Origin: SCTD01 sp963784675
GTDB lineage: Bacteria > Actinomycetota > Actinomycetes > Mycobacteriales > SCTD01
Reading direction: 5' to 3'
Assembly: GCA_963784675.1 (NCBI GenBank)
Contig: CAWASE010000016.1
Location: forward strand, 92,187 to 156,186
Length of the DNA: 64,000 nt
Below are positions 8,211 to 16,211 of this stretch, piece by piece. Numbering within the stretch: the stretch's first letter is position 1; each line of letters opens with the position of its first letter. The translations under genes were made by a program, and so were the position numbers. The notes under the pieces are model-generated. The model saw nothing but the letters and a program-made list of their open reading frames with translations. It made no database searches and was not told the DNA's origin.

Positions 8211-9973
8211 CCGACGATGGTGCGGTGTCGGTGTCGGTGTCGGTGTCGCTGCCGGATCCGCGCGTGGCGGCGCTGCGGCAGGCAGTGCGTCCGGGCGTCC
8301 CGCTGGCGCTCGTCGTCACCCCGGACGGGGTCGGGCTGGCCTGGCCCGGCGGTTCGTGCCACGTCTCCGGTGACGCCGCGGTCCTGGTCGACGCCCTGCA
8401 GGATCTGGATCCTCGCTGGACCTGGTGGTCCGCCCGCGAGAGCGCCGCGCCGCTCGTGGCAGCAGGCGCGCGGACGCGCACGTGCTGGGACCTCGGCGCC
8501 GTCGGTCGGCTGCTGCACGGGCTCGGCCGCGACGACGCCGGCGCCGTGTGGGCGGCCGGGCTCGACCTGCCGGAGCCGGACCCGCTCCGCGGTGAGCGCA
8601 GCGACCTGTTCGACCTCGACACCGAGGACGGCGAACCCGTCCGACCAGACGGCGGCCTGAGCCGGGAGTGGCGGCGCGGCGCGTGGGCCGCCGACCTGGA
8701 AGCTGCCCGCCGCTGGGCCGAGCTGGCGCTGCTGGCTCGCGACCGGCAGGAGCAGCAGCTCGCGGCGCTGCCCGACCCGCGCCGCTTGCCGACCGGCACC
8801 CCGCTCGCGGTGCTGACGGCCTGGGCGGAGTCGGCCGCAGCGCTGCTCTGCGTCGAGCTGGAGGCACGTGGCCTGCCGCTGGACGTGGACGTCGCCGGCG
8901 CGCACCTGCAGGCCCTGCTCGGCCCGCGGCCCGCCGACGAGAAGGCCGAGGCCGCTCAGCGGCGCGCGCGCGACGCCACGGTGCTGGCCGCCTTCCCCGG
9001 ACCGCCGGTCGACCTGCGCAGCCCGCTGCAGGTGCGCGAGCTGTTGGAACGGGTCGGTCTGTCGCTGCCCGACACCCGCTCGTGGCGGCTGGAGCCGCAC
9101 GCCGCGACGTCGCCGGCGGTGGCCGCCCTGCTCACCTGGCGCAAGGCGGAGCGGGTCGCCACCACCTACGGCTGGTCGTGGCTGGACCGGCACGTGCAGG
9201 CTGGCCGCCTACGGGGTCAGTGGCGCAGCGCCGACGGTGCCGCCGGGCGGATGACGGCCTCGGCCGGACTGCACAACCTGCCGGCGGAGCTGCGGCCTGC
9301 CGTCCGTGCGGCGCCCGGCTTCGTCCTCGTCCGGGCCGACCTCGGTCAGGTCGAGCCGAGGGTGCTCGCCGTCGTCTCGGGGGATGCGGCGTTCGCCACC
9401 GCCGCCCGCGAGGACGACCTGTACGCCCCCGTCGCCGCCGCCCTGGGCTGCGACCGGCCGACCGCGAAGATCGCGGTGCTCGCGGCGATGTACGGCCAGA
9501 CCTCCGGCACCGCCGGGGCCGCGCTGCGCGACCTGGACCGCGCCTACCCCGTCGCGATGGGATACCTGCGTGCTGCGGAGGCCGCCGGCCGTACCGGTGG
9601 CGAGCTGCGCACCTACAGCGGACGTCGGCTGCGGCTCGGCGGCCCTGCCGGTCTGGAGCCGGTCGGGGAGTCGGCAGCGGCGCCGGCCGGGGCCGGCCGC
9701 TTCGCCCGCAACGCCGTCGTCCAGGGCGCCGCCGCCGAGCTGTTCAAGGCGTGGACGGCCACCGTCCGCGACGGCCTGCCGTCGGTCGGCGGCGAGATCG
9801 TGCTGTGCCTGCACGACGAGCTCGTGCTGCACGTGCCGGTCGACGCTGCACCGGCCGCGTCGACGCTGCTGCACCAGGCGCTGCAGGCGACGGCGCGCTG
9901 GTGGGCTGCGGGCAGCGCCGTGCGCCTGGTCGCGGAGGTCAGCGTCGGAGCCAGCTGGGCGGCCGCGCACTGA
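8207..9973 (+). CDS. PolA-like DNA polymerase with degenerate 3'-5' exonuclease domain
   Basis: A family A DNA polymerase of the short actinobacterial 'bifunctional 3'-5' exonuclease/DNA polymerase' type, 588 residues, lacking the 5'-3' exonuclease domain of true PolA. Polymerase motifs are recognisable: motif A (RADLGQVEPRVLAVVSGD), motif B region with K and YG (TAKIAVLAAMYGQTSG) and motif C (CLHDELVLH). The N-terminal exonuclease-like region (about 1-200) shows no clear acidic catalytic triad, so proofreading is doubtful. The GTG start at 8207 overlaps the preceding stop (GTGA). The first residues encode a Val-Ser repeat from a GTGTCG tandem (8222-8247). It is probably a repair polymerase; its coupling to a surface phosphoesterase may be only transcriptional. 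Confidence 0.82.
   Translation: MTDDGAVSVSVSVSLPDPRVAALRQAVRPGVPLALVVTPDGVGLAWPGGSCHVSGDAAVLVDALQDLDPRWTWWSARESAAPLVAAGARTRTCWDLGAVGRLLHGLGRDDAGAVWAAGLDLPEPDPLRGERSDLFDLDTEDGEPVRPDGGLSREWRRGAWAADLEAARRWAELALLARDRQEQQLAALPDPRRLPTGTPLAVLTAWAESAAALLCVELEARGLPLDVDVAGAHLQALLGPRPADEKAEAAQRRARDATVLAAFPGPPVDLRSPLQVRELLERVGLSLPDTRSWRLEPHAATSPAVAALLTWRKAERVATTYGWSWLDRHVQAGRLRGQWRSADGAAGRMTASAGLHNLPAELRPAVRAAPGFVLVRADLGQVEPRVLAVVSGDAAFATAAREDDLYAPVAAALGCDRPTAKIAVLAAMYGQTSGTAGAALRDLDRAYPVAMGYLRAAEAAGRTGGELRTYSGRRLRLGGPAGLEPVGESAAAPAGAGRFARNAVVQGAAAELFKAWTATVRDGLPSVGGEIVLCLHDELVLHVPVDAAPAASTLLHQALQATARWWAAGSAVRLVAEVSVGASWAAAH
8222..8247 (+). repeat. GTGTCG hexanucleotide tandem near the start of the polymerase gene
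   Basis: Four near-perfect GTGTCG units lie in the first 15 codons of the polymerase gene and encode alternating Val-Ser. Because the unit is six bases, copy-number change keeps the frame and would only lengthen or shorten the N-terminus. Confidence 0.7.
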
Positions 9974-9976
9974 CGC

Positions 9977-10471
9977 TCACGACGACGCGAGGGCCGTGAG
10001 CGCCTGCCCGTCGACGCGCATCGTCGTCCAGTCCGACTGCCCGACGGCGCCGAGCGAGCGGTAGAAGCCGATCGCAGGGCTGTTCCAGTCGAGCACCCAC
10101 CACTCGAAGCGGCTCCAGCCCCGGGCGACGCAGACCGCGGCCAGCGTCTGCAGCAGGGCGCGGCCCAGGCCGGTGCCGCGAGCGGTCTCCAGCACGAACA
10201 GGTCCTCCAGCCACAGGCCGCGTCGTCCGGTCCAGGTGGAGAAGGTCGGATACCAGAGGGCGAAACCGACCACGACACCGTCGATCTCGGCGACGTGTGC
10301 GCTGCAGGCACCGTCGACGAACAGCGCGTCGTGCAGCAGCTGCTCGGTGGCCTCGACGGCATCCGGCTCCCGCTCGTAGACCGCGAGCGCGCGGACCAGC
10401 TCGAGCAGGACCGGGACGTCGCCGGGCTCCGCAGGTCGGATCCGGGCGGCCGTGGAGTCTGCGCCGTTCAT
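9977..10471 (-). CDS. GNAT-family N-acetyltransferase
   Basis: Acetyl-CoA-dependent N-acetyltransferase of 164 residues. The acetyl-CoA binding motif A (LEDLFVLETARGTGLGRALLQTLA, with R-G-T-G-L-G) is intact, and motif B (WWVLDWNSPAIGFYRSLGA) follows. It resembles the diamine/spermidine acetyltransferase subgroup (WFxxxPTFSTWxGxxGLWLEDLFV pattern), so a small polyamine-like amine is a possible substrate. The ATG start at 10471 overlaps the stop of the phosphatase gene upstream (ATGA), indicating coupling. Confidence 0.83.
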   Translation of the reverse strand: MNGADSTAARIRPAEPGDVPVLLELVRALAVYEREPDAVEATEQLLHDALFVDGACSAHVAEIDGVVVGFALWYPTFSTWTGRRGLWLEDLFVLETARGTGLGRALLQTLAAVCVARGWSRFEWWVLDWNSPAIGFYRSLGAVGQSDWTTMRVDGQALTALASS

Positions 10472-11028
10472 GTGTTCCAGGCCAGGATCGCGGGGCACCC
10501 GTGCTCGTGGCCGAGCGTCGAGATCGACCCCGCCGACAGCACCAGCTGCTGCGCGACCCCCGGCGAAAGACCGAGCCAGCACGCGGCGAGCACCCGCAGC
10601 GCATGGCCGTGACCCGCCAGGCAGACGTCGCCCTGCTCGAGCGCCGGCCGCACCCGGTCCAGGACCCGCTGCTGACGCAGGGCGACAGCGGCGAGCGTCT
10701 CGCCGAGGCCGGTGTCGTCCCACACCGACCACCCCGGACGCGTCTGCCGCGCCTGCTCGGTGGTGCGACCCTCTTCCGGGCCGTAGTCCCACTCCACGAG
10801 GTCCGGTTCGACCAGCGGCGCCAGGCCGGCGAGCTCGGCGGTGCGCCGGGCCCGCTGCAGGGGAGAGGACAGCACCAGGGCGAACGGACGGGACAGCCGA
10901 GCGCGCAGGGCGGCGGCATCGGCCTCGCCCTGCGCGGTCAGCGGCACGTCGGTCAGCCCGGTGTGCCGGCCCTGCTGCGACCACTGCGTCTGGCCGTGCC
11001 GGACCAGCAGCAGTTCACCCAGGCTCAG
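10468..11028 (-). CDS. Histidine phosphatase (phosphoglycerate mutase-like)
   Basis: A histidine phosphatase superfamily member of about 186 residues. The catalytic LLLVRHGQTQW motif lies at about residues 6-16 (RHG phospho-acceptor), and the second histidine is in LAGHGHALRVLA near residue 144. The protein is complete, but no ATG, GTG or TTG lies in frame near the beginning. The best candidate is a CTG at 11028 that overlaps the TGA of sodN (CTGA), which would couple translation to sodN. Substrate unknown. It sits between sodN and a GNAT acetyltransferase on one strand. Confidence 0.8.
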   Translation of the reverse strand: MSLGELLLVRHGQTQWSQQGRHTGLTDVPLTAQGEADAAALRARLSRPFALVLSSPLQRARRTAELAGLAPLVEPDLVEWDYGPEEGRTTEQARQTRPGWSVWDDTGLGETLAAVALRQQRVLDRVRPALEQGDVCLAGHGHALRVLAACWLGLSPGVAQQLVLSAGSISTLGHEHGCPAILAWNT

Positions 11029-11450
11029 GCGACCGGCTTGTCGTAGCTCTTGCCCTTGGTCTCCCAGAAGATCGCGGCGATCTCGTCGATACCGTCGAGC
11101 AGCTTCTGGCCCTCGGCCGCGTCGACCTTCTGCTTGGCGCCGGTACCGCTGGCGAGCTTGATCGTGTCGTTGAACAGGGTGTGCAGGGTCGGGTACTTCT
11201 CGAAGTGCTCGGCCTTGAAGTAGTCGTGCCACAGCACGGCCAGGTGGTGCTTGACGAGCTCGGCGCGCTCACCGATCAGCGTGATCGCCCGGGCCCGGAA
11301 CACCGGGTCCTCGTTGCCCGCGTACTTCTCGGCCATCGCCTTCACCGACTGCGCCTCGATCCGGGCCTGCGCCGGGTCGTAGACCCCGCAGGGCAGGTCG
11401 CAGTGGGCGGACACGACGGTGGTCGGGATGAAGAAGCTGAACAGCTTCAT
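11025..11450 (-). CDS. sodN: Nickel superoxide dismutase
   Basis: Nickel-dependent superoxide dismutase, 141 residues. The nickel hook HCDLPCGVYDP begins at residue 16, after a short propeptide (MKLFSFFIPTTVVSA) that must be removed to expose the His1 ligand. The remaining four-helix-bundle sequence (KHHLAVLWHDYFK, TLHTLFNDTIKLAS) is typical, and the mature length matches Streptomyces SodN. The ATG at 11450 has GGAGGA upstream. The maturation protease gene sodX lies divergently 91 bases away. The NiSOD is presumably the cytosolic superoxide defence, alongside the catalase at 27878. Confidence 0.95.
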   Translation of the reverse strand: MKLFSFFIPTTVVSAHCDLPCGVYDPAQARIEAQSVKAMAEKYAGNEDPVFRARAITLIGERAELVKHHLAVLWHDYFKAEHFEKYPTLHTLFNDTIKLASGTGAKQKVDAAEGQKLLDGIDEIAAIFWETKGKSYDKPVA

Positions 11451-11497
11451 ACTCGGTTCCTCCAGGGAGTCGATCGATGATCGTGCGTCTCGTCCGG

Positions 11498-11524
11498 ACC
11501 TTACCCGCGCCCTCCCGGGCCCAA
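11498..11524 (-). promoter_or_regulatory. Candidate sodN promoter
   Basis: On the minus strand TTGGGC (11524-11519) and TAAGGT (11503-11498) are separated by 15 bases, about 48 bases before the sodN ATG. The -10 is good and the spacing short. In Streptomyces sodN is repressed by the nickel sensor Nur; a Nur box could not be identified with confidence here. Confidence 0.35.
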
Positions 11525-11541
11525 CATCGCAGGAGGAGCCC

Positions 11542-11865
11542 GTGCGCGGACCGGTCTCGGCGGTGCTCGTCGACGGCTCGTCGATGCTGCCGACGCTGCG
11601 CGCGGGCGACTGCCTGCTGGTGCGTCCGGGGGCGCGGGTGCGGTCGGGAGACCTCGTGGTCGTGACGTTCCCCGGCCGACCCGGGCTCACCGCCGTCAAG
11701 CGGGCGGTACGGCCGGTCGAGGGCGGCTGGTGGGTGGCGGGGGACAACGCCGTCGCGAGCAACGCCAGCGAGACGTACGGGCCCGCGGTCCCCGTCGCGC
11801 GGGTGCTGTGCCGCTACTGGCCGCTGCGGCGCAGGCCCTCGCGGAAGGCGAGGCACGCGTCGTAG
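11542..11865 (+). CDS. sodX: NiSOD maturation protease (S26 signal-peptidase-like)
   Basis: Serine protease of the S26 family that removes the SodN propeptide, 107 residues. The catalytic serine is in VDGSSMLPTLRAGD near residue 14, and the general-base lysine in GLTAVKRAVRP near residue 55. A DNA segment WWVAGDNAVASNASETYGPAV follows as in type I signal peptidases. There is no membrane anchor, as expected for a cytosolic maturase. AGGAGG at 11531-11536 supports the GTG start at 11542. It is divergent from sodN, and its last 52 bases overlap the convergent rfbC-like gene. Confidence 0.9.
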   Translation: MRGPVSAVLVDGSSMLPTLRAGDCLLVRPGARVRSGDLVVVTFPGRPGLTAVKRAVRPVEGGWWVAGDNAVASNASETYGPAVPVARVLCRYWPLRRRPSRKARHAS

Positions 11866-12434
11866 TCAGGCAGCAGCCCTGCGGCCCGCGCCTGCTCGAG
11901 CGTCGGCGCCTCGGCGTCCTTGTCCGACAGCAGCGGCTCCACCTCGGCCGGCCAGCCCGGCAGCGAGGTCAGCGCCAGCGCAGGGTCCAGCGGGTGGATG
12001 CCGTGCTCGCGACCCGGTGCGTACGGCTCGCTGCACAGATAGGTGACGTTGGCGTCGTCGGTCAGCGCGAGGAACGCGTGCCCGAGCCCCTCCGACAGGT
12101 AGAGGCCGCGCCGGTCGACGTCGTCCAGCCGGACCGCGTCGGTCGCGCCGAACGTCGGTGAGCCGACCCGCAGGTCGACGACGACGTCGAGCACCGCGCC
12201 GCGGGTGCAGTAGACGTACTTCGCCTGGCCGGGAGCGACGTCGGCGAAGTGGACGCCTCGCAGCGTGCCGCGTGCCGACACGCTGTGGTTGGCCTGCTTG
12301 ACCGTCAACGGGTGGCCGATCGCCTGCTCGAGCACGCCGGCCTTGAACCACTCGAGGAACACGCCGCGGGGGTCGGCGAACTGGCGTGGGGTGAAGGCCC
12401 AGGAACCCGGGACGGTGAGCTCGACGACGTCCAT
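11814..12434 (-). CDS. rfbC: dTDP-4-dehydrorhamnose 3,5-epimerase
   Basis: Cupin-fold epimerase of dTDP-rhamnose synthesis, 206 residues. Signature regions are present: FADPRGVFLEWF near residue 20, the catalytic histidine in SARGTLRGVHFA near residue 62, and LYLSEGLGHAFLALTDDA near residue 130. It converts dTDP-4-keto-6-deoxyglucose to the rhamnose-configured ketosugar. The other rml genes are not in this window. The ATG at 12434 is the natural start. Its 3' end overlaps sodX. Confidence 0.88.
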   Translation of the reverse strand: MDVVELTVPGSWAFTPRQFADPRGVFLEWFKAGVLEQAIGHPLTVKQANHSVSARGTLRGVHFADVAPGQAKYVYCTRGAVLDVVVDLRVGSPTFGATDAVRLDDVDRRGLYLSEGLGHAFLALTDDANVTYLCSEPYAPGREHGIHPLDPALALTSLPGWPAEVEPLLSDKDAEAPTLEQARAAGLLPDYDACLAFREGLRRSGQ

Positions 12435-12587
12435 GCCGGCAGACCTTAGCCCCGGGGACCAGGATCCTCTGGCGCCCGTCACCGCGGCGGGTGCGAGACT
12501 GGAACCTGTCGGGTGACCCCCGCCCCGGTGACCTCCCTGTGCTGACCTGCCGAGATGCACGTCGCCGTCGACCTGCTCGACCCGATC

Positions 12588-12612
12588 AGCTGCTGGACCC
12601 GATCAGCAGGGG
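12588..12612 (+). promoter_or_regulatory. Direct and inverted repeat in the malic enzyme leader
   Basis: The 12-base sequence GACCCGATCAGC occurs twice, separated by five bases (around 12580-12610), and CTGCTG/CAGCAG flanks the second copy. It lies 30-60 bases before the malic enzyme ATG. It could be an operator or an RNA hairpin; nothing else supports either reading. Confidence 0.25.
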
Positions 12613-12637
12613 CTGCGGCCCCGTCGTACGGAGGACC

Positions 12638-13828
12638 ATGAGCACCGAGCACGACCGCGCGGACGACCCGGCCTTCCAGCTGCACCTCGGCGGGAAGATC
12701 GAGATCGTCTCCACCGTGCCGGTCCAGACGCGCGAGGACCTGTCGCTGGCGTACACCCCCGGCGTCGCCCGCATCTGCACCGCCATCGCCCAGGACCTCG
12801 ACCTCGCCTACGACTACACGTGGAAGTCCCGCACCGTCGCCGTGGTCACCGACGGCACGGCGGTGCTGGGTCTGGGCAACATCGGCCCCACGGCGGCGCT
12901 GCCGGTGATGGAGGGAAAGGCGCTGCTGTTCAAGCACTTCGGCGGCATCGACGCCGTCCCGATCTGCCTGGAGGTCACCGACCTCGACGAGCTCGTCGAG
13001 ACGATCGTGCGGCTGGCCCCGGCGTTCGGCGGGATCAACCTCGAAGACATCAGCGCGCCCCGCTGCTTCGAGGTGGAGCGGCGCGTCCAGGCTCGGCTCG
13101 ACATCCCCGTCTTCCACGACGACCAGCACGGCACAGCCATCGTCGTCCTGGCCGCGCTGCGCAACGCGGCGAAGCTCACCGGCCGCCGGCTCGAGGACCT
13201 CCGCGTCGTCTGCTCGGGCGCGGGCGCAGCCGGCATCGCCGTGTCGAAGATGATCCTGGAGGCCGGTATCGGTGACCTGGCCATCGCCGACAGCAAGGGC
13301 ATGATCCACTCCGGTCGCACCGACCTGAACGAGTCCAAGCGGGCCTTCGCCGAGATCAGCAACCACGGTGGGCACAAGGGCAGCTTCGTCGAGGGTCTGC
13401 GCGGGGCCGACGTGCTGCTCGGGCTGTCGTCCGGGACGGTGCCGGCCGAGGCGGTGGCGTCCATGGCGCCGGACTCGATCGTGTTCGCGATGGCCAACCC
13501 CGAACCGGAGGTGCATCCCGACGTCGCGCACGCCAACGGCGCCCGGGTGGTGGCCACCGGCCGCTCGGACTTCCCGAACCAGATCAACAACGTGCTCGCG
13601 TTCCCCGGCGTGTTCAAGGGGGCGATGGCGGTGCGCGCCACCTGCGTGACCGAAGGCATGAAGCTCGCCGCGTCCGAGGCGCTCGCCGCCGTCGTCGGCG
13701 ACGACCTCGCGCCGGACTGCGTGATCCCCAGCGTGTTCGACCCGCGGGTGGCCCCGGCCGTGGCGGACGCGGTGGCAGCCGCCGCGCGCGCCGAGGGCGT
13801 CGCGCGCCGCTCGTCGACCGGTCCGTAG
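12638..13828 (+). CDS. NAD(P)-dependent malic enzyme
   Basis: Oxidative decarboxylation of malate to pyruvate, linking the TCA cycle to gluconeogenesis and NADPH supply. The 396-residue protein belongs to the short bacterial malic enzymes. Visible features: AYTPGVARIC with the catalytic Tyr near residue 39, the substrate/metal segment ISAPRCFEVERR followed by FHDDQHGTAIVVLAAL (metal-binding Asp residues) near residue 160, the Rossmann VVCSGAGAAGIAVSKM near residue 191, and AMANPEPEV near residue 285. GGAGGA precedes the ATG at 12638. The co-oriented quinone reductase follows 10 bases later. Confidence 0.92.
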   Translation: MSTEHDRADDPAFQLHLGGKIEIVSTVPVQTREDLSLAYTPGVARICTAIAQDLDLAYDYTWKSRTVAVVTDGTAVLGLGNIGPTAALPVMEGKALLFKHFGGIDAVPICLEVTDLDELVETIVRLAPAFGGINLEDISAPRCFEVERRVQARLDIPVFHDDQHGTAIVVLAALRNAAKLTGRRLEDLRVVCSGAGAAGIAVSKMILEAGIGDLAIADSKGMIHSGRTDLNESKRAFAEISNHGGHKGSFVEGLRGADVLLGLSSGTVPAEAVASMAPDSIVFAMANPEPEVHPDVAHANGARVVATGRSDFPNQINNVLAFPGVFKGAMAVRATCVTEGMKLAASEALAAVVGDDLAPDCVIPSVFDPRVAPAVADAVAAAARAEGVARRSSTGP

Positions 13829-13838
13829 GCTTGCGGCC
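13826..13838 (+). promoter_or_regulatory. Possible leaderless promoter overlapping the malic enzyme stop
   Basis: TAGGCT at 13826-13831 includes the TAG stop of the malic enzyme and ends seven bases before the ATG at 13839. The oxidoreductase gene has no Shine-Dalgarno sequence, so a -10 with a leaderless transcript is plausible. Confidence 0.35.
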
Positions 13839-14804
13839 ATGCTTGCCGCTGCCTGCACCGCCCAGTCCGCCGACGACCCGCTCGCGGGCCTGACCGTCGG
13901 GGAGCAGCCCGACCCGACCGCTCCGGACGGCTGGGTGACCGTGACGGTCAAGGCCGCGAGCCTGAACCACCACGACCTCTGGAGCCTGCGCGGCGTCGGA
14001 CTGCCCGCCGACCGGCTGCCGATGATCCTGGGCTGCGACGCCGCCGGCGTCGACCCCGACGGCAACGAGGTCGTCGTGCACGGGTTGGTGGGCGACCCGG
14101 ACTTCGGCGGCGACGAGACCCTGGACCCGAAGCGGACGATCCTGTCCGAGCGCCACCAGGGGACGCTCGCCGAGCAGGTCGTCGTCCCGCGCCGCAACCT
14201 GCTGCCCAAGCCCGCCGACCTGACCTTCGAGCAGGCCGCCTGCCTGCCCACCGCCTGGCTGACCGCCTACCGGATGCTCTTCACGCAGGCTGCCGTCAAG
14301 CCCGGCGACACGGTGCTGGTGCAGGGCGCAGGCGGCGGCGTCTCGACGGCCGCCATCTCCCTGGCCCGGGCCGCGGGCCTGACGGTCTGGGTCACCGGCC
14401 GCGACGAGAGCAAGCTCGCGCGGGCGACCGGGCTCGGCGCGCACCAGGTGTTCGCGTCCGGCGCTCGCCTGCCCGGCAAGGTCGACGCGGTGCTGGAGAC
14501 GGTCGGCAAGGCCACCTGGGCGCACAGCATGCGCGCGCTGCGCCCCGGCGGCACGCTCGTCGTCTCCGGCGCGACGACCGGAGCGGACCCCTCGGCGGAC
14601 CTGAACCGGTTGTTCTTCCTGCAGCTGCGCGTCGTCGGTTCCACCATGGGTACGCGGGAAGAGCTGAAGGGCCTGCTGGCGCTCCTGGCCGCCACGGGCG
14701 TGCGCCCGCAGATCGACGAGGTGTTCGCGCTGGCGGACGCGGCGGCGGCCTTCGCCCGGCTCCAGAGCGGCGACGTCGTCGGCAAGCTCGTCCTCACGCC
14801 CTGA
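13839..14804 (+). CDS. Zinc-type alcohol dehydrogenase / quinone oxidoreductase-like protein
   Basis: Medium-chain dehydrogenase/reductase family, 321 residues. The N-terminal GroES-like domain contains SLNHHDLWSLRGVG and GCDAAGVD; the Rossmann motif VQGAGGGVSTAAI lies near residue 165, followed by VTGRDESKL, which would suit NADP(H). The set of Cys ligands for structural zinc is not seen, so it is probably a zinc-free quinone oxidoreductase-type enzyme. Substrate unknown. It is in line with the malic enzyme and the rhomboid gene. Confidence 0.83.
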   Translation: MLAAACTAQSADDPLAGLTVGEQPDPTAPDGWVTVTVKAASLNHHDLWSLRGVGLPADRLPMILGCDAAGVDPDGNEVVVHGLVGDPDFGGDETLDPKRTILSERHQGTLAEQVVVPRRNLLPKPADLTFEQAACLPTAWLTAYRMLFTQAAVKPGDTVLVQGAGGGVSTAAISLARAAGLTVWVTGRDESKLARATGLGAHQVFASGARLPGKVDAVLETVGKATWAHSMRALRPGGTLVVSGATTGADPSADLNRLFFLQLRVVGSTMGTREELKGLLALLAATGVRPQIDEVFALADAAAAFARLQSGDVVGKLVLTP

Positions 14805-14821
14805 TCTGACCGGGAGCTGCA

Positions 14822-15637
14822 GTGGTCCTGCCCGTCCACGACGTCAACCCGACGCGACGTGCCCCCTGGGTGACGCGACTGCTGATCCTGGTCAACGTCG
14901 TGGTGTTCGTGCTCAGCCCGATCGCGCTCGCGCCGATCCTCGGCGGCAGCAGCCAGGCTGCGGTCTGCAAACAGGTCGCCTTCCTGGACGAGTACGCCGC
15001 GAAGCCGGCCGAGGTGATCGGCAACGCCGCCGACGACCGGGTCGTGACCGGCGAGGTCGCGCGCGACGGGGACGGCCGGGTCGGCTGCGTGACGGTCTCG
15101 CCGCCGCCCTACGACAAGAACCCGGCGCTGTCGGTGCTGTTCGCGATGTTCCTGCACGGCGGCTACCTGCACCTGCTCGGCAACATGCTGTTCCTGTACG
15201 TGTTCGGCAACAACATCGAGGACCGGCTCGGCAAGGTCCGCTACCTGGCCTTCTACCTCGGTTGCGGCTACGCGGCCACCTACGGCTTCTCGTTGGTCTT
15301 CGCCGGGTCCGACGCCCCGCTGATCGGCGCGTCCGGCGCTATCGCCGGGGTGCTCGGCGCCTACCTGGTCCTCTATCCGCGGGCCAAGGTCTGGTCGCTG
15401 CTGACGTTCTTCTTCTTCCTGCCGGTGCGGCTCCCGGCGTGGGTCGTGCTGGGATCGTGGTTCGTCCTGCAGTACCTGTACGCGCGCGGCGCAGGCCTGG
15501 CCACCGGCACGGGCACGGCCTACCTCGCGCACGTCCTGGGCTTCGTGGTCGGGGCAGCGCTGGTGTGGCGGCTGCGGGGAAGCGGCCGCGACCGGCGCCT
15601 CGCCGACGCTCGCTGGGGGCCGCATGCGCGGCGGTGA
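14822..15637 (+). CDS. Rhomboid-family intramembrane serine protease
   Basis: Six-helix intramembrane protease, 271 residues. The catalytic serine is in IGASGAIAGVLG near residue 170 and the histidine in YLAHVLGFVVG near residue 237. The HGGYLHLLGNMLFLYVFGNNIEDRLG block (residues about 112-137) is the usual L1/TM2 region. An extracytoplasmic loop of about 60 residues between TM1 and TM2 is typical of the actinobacterial subgroup. The GTG start at 14822 follows the previous stop by 17 bases. Natural substrates are unknown. Confidence 0.88.
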   Translation: MVLPVHDVNPTRRAPWVTRLLILVNVVVFVLSPIALAPILGGSSQAAVCKQVAFLDEYAAKPAEVIGNAADDRVVTGEVARDGDGRVGCVTVSPPPYDKNPALSVLFAMFLHGGYLHLLGNMLFLYVFGNNIEDRLGKVRYLAFYLGCGYAATYGFSLVFAGSDAPLIGASGAIAGVLGAYLVLYPRAKVWSLLTFFFFLPVRLPAWVVLGSWFVLQYLYARGAGLATGTGTAYLAHVLGFVVGAALVWRLRGSGRDRRLADARWGPHARR

Positions 15638-15654
15638 GGAGGACCCTTGCGTCG

Positions 15655-16029
15655 TCAGTCCAGCGGTTCGGGTGGCGCCAGCCAGCTGGCCCGGTCGGGG
15701 CCGGGCAGGTCGCCGGCTGCGGCGTCCCGGGTCAACGCCTGGACCAGGCGTCCGACGAGGTTGCGGTTCTGCGGGAACGACGACTCGGTGACCAGCACGA
15801 GACCCGGATGCTCGCGGCCCTCGGACTGCCACTGACGGACGAGCCTGAGGAAGTCGGAGATGTTCCGAGTGACAAGGACGAGGCCCTGCTGGGCGGCGAG
15901 CTCCAGGAGCGCGGCGTCGGTCGTGGCGCGCAGATCGGTGCGTGCTGCCTCGGACTCGACGTCCACCTGCTGTTGCCGCAGAGCCGTCGCCACGCTCGGC
16001 CCGACCATCTCGTCGAGAAGCAGCCTCAC
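15655..16029 (-). CDS. PIN-like toxin (DUF5615, VapC45-like)
   Basis: A 124-residue protein of the DUF5615 group, a PIN-related ribonuclease fold found as toxin in VapBC45-like pairs. Acidic residues expected in the active site are visible in RLLLDEMVGP at the N-terminus and VLVTRNISDFLRL near residue 56. Its ATG at 16029 overlaps the TGA of the antitoxin (ATGA), so it was translationally coupled to the antitoxin gene. That gene is split by an IS630 element, so the toxin is now either unexpressed, driven from the element, or harmless. The reading frame itself is intact. Confidence 0.72.
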   Translation of the reverse strand: MRLLLDEMVGPSVATALRQQQVDVESEAARTDLRATTDAALLELAAQQGLVLVTRNISDFLRLVRQWQSEGREHPGLVLVTESSFPQNRNLVGRLVQALTRDAAAGDLPGPDRASWLAPPEPLD

Positions 16030-16211
16030 GGACGCAGCAGCGACTGCGTCCGGGCGTTGTTGCGGACGGCCTGCTGCTCTGCCCGCTCGGCCTCCTCGAC
16101 CATGACGTCGACCTCGGCCGGGTAGGCGGCCCAGTAGTCCAGCGCGGTGCGCAGCATGTGCGGGTGCACGCCCGTGTTCGTCTCGACCATCGCCAGCAGG
16201 TCGCTCTCGCC
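16026..16211 (-). pseudogene. Antitoxin gene, 3' part (cut by IS630)
   Basis: The C-terminal 61 codons of a DUF433-type antitoxin (GESDLLAM to QSLLRP). Removing the IS and one copy of the TA duplication joins 16211 directly and in frame to the 5' part at 17498 through a GAG-CTA-GGC junction. The reconstructed protein is 146 residues. An ATG-less remnant frame reads a few codons into the insertion sequence end. It ends in an ATGA overlap with the toxin gene. Confidence 0.8.
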
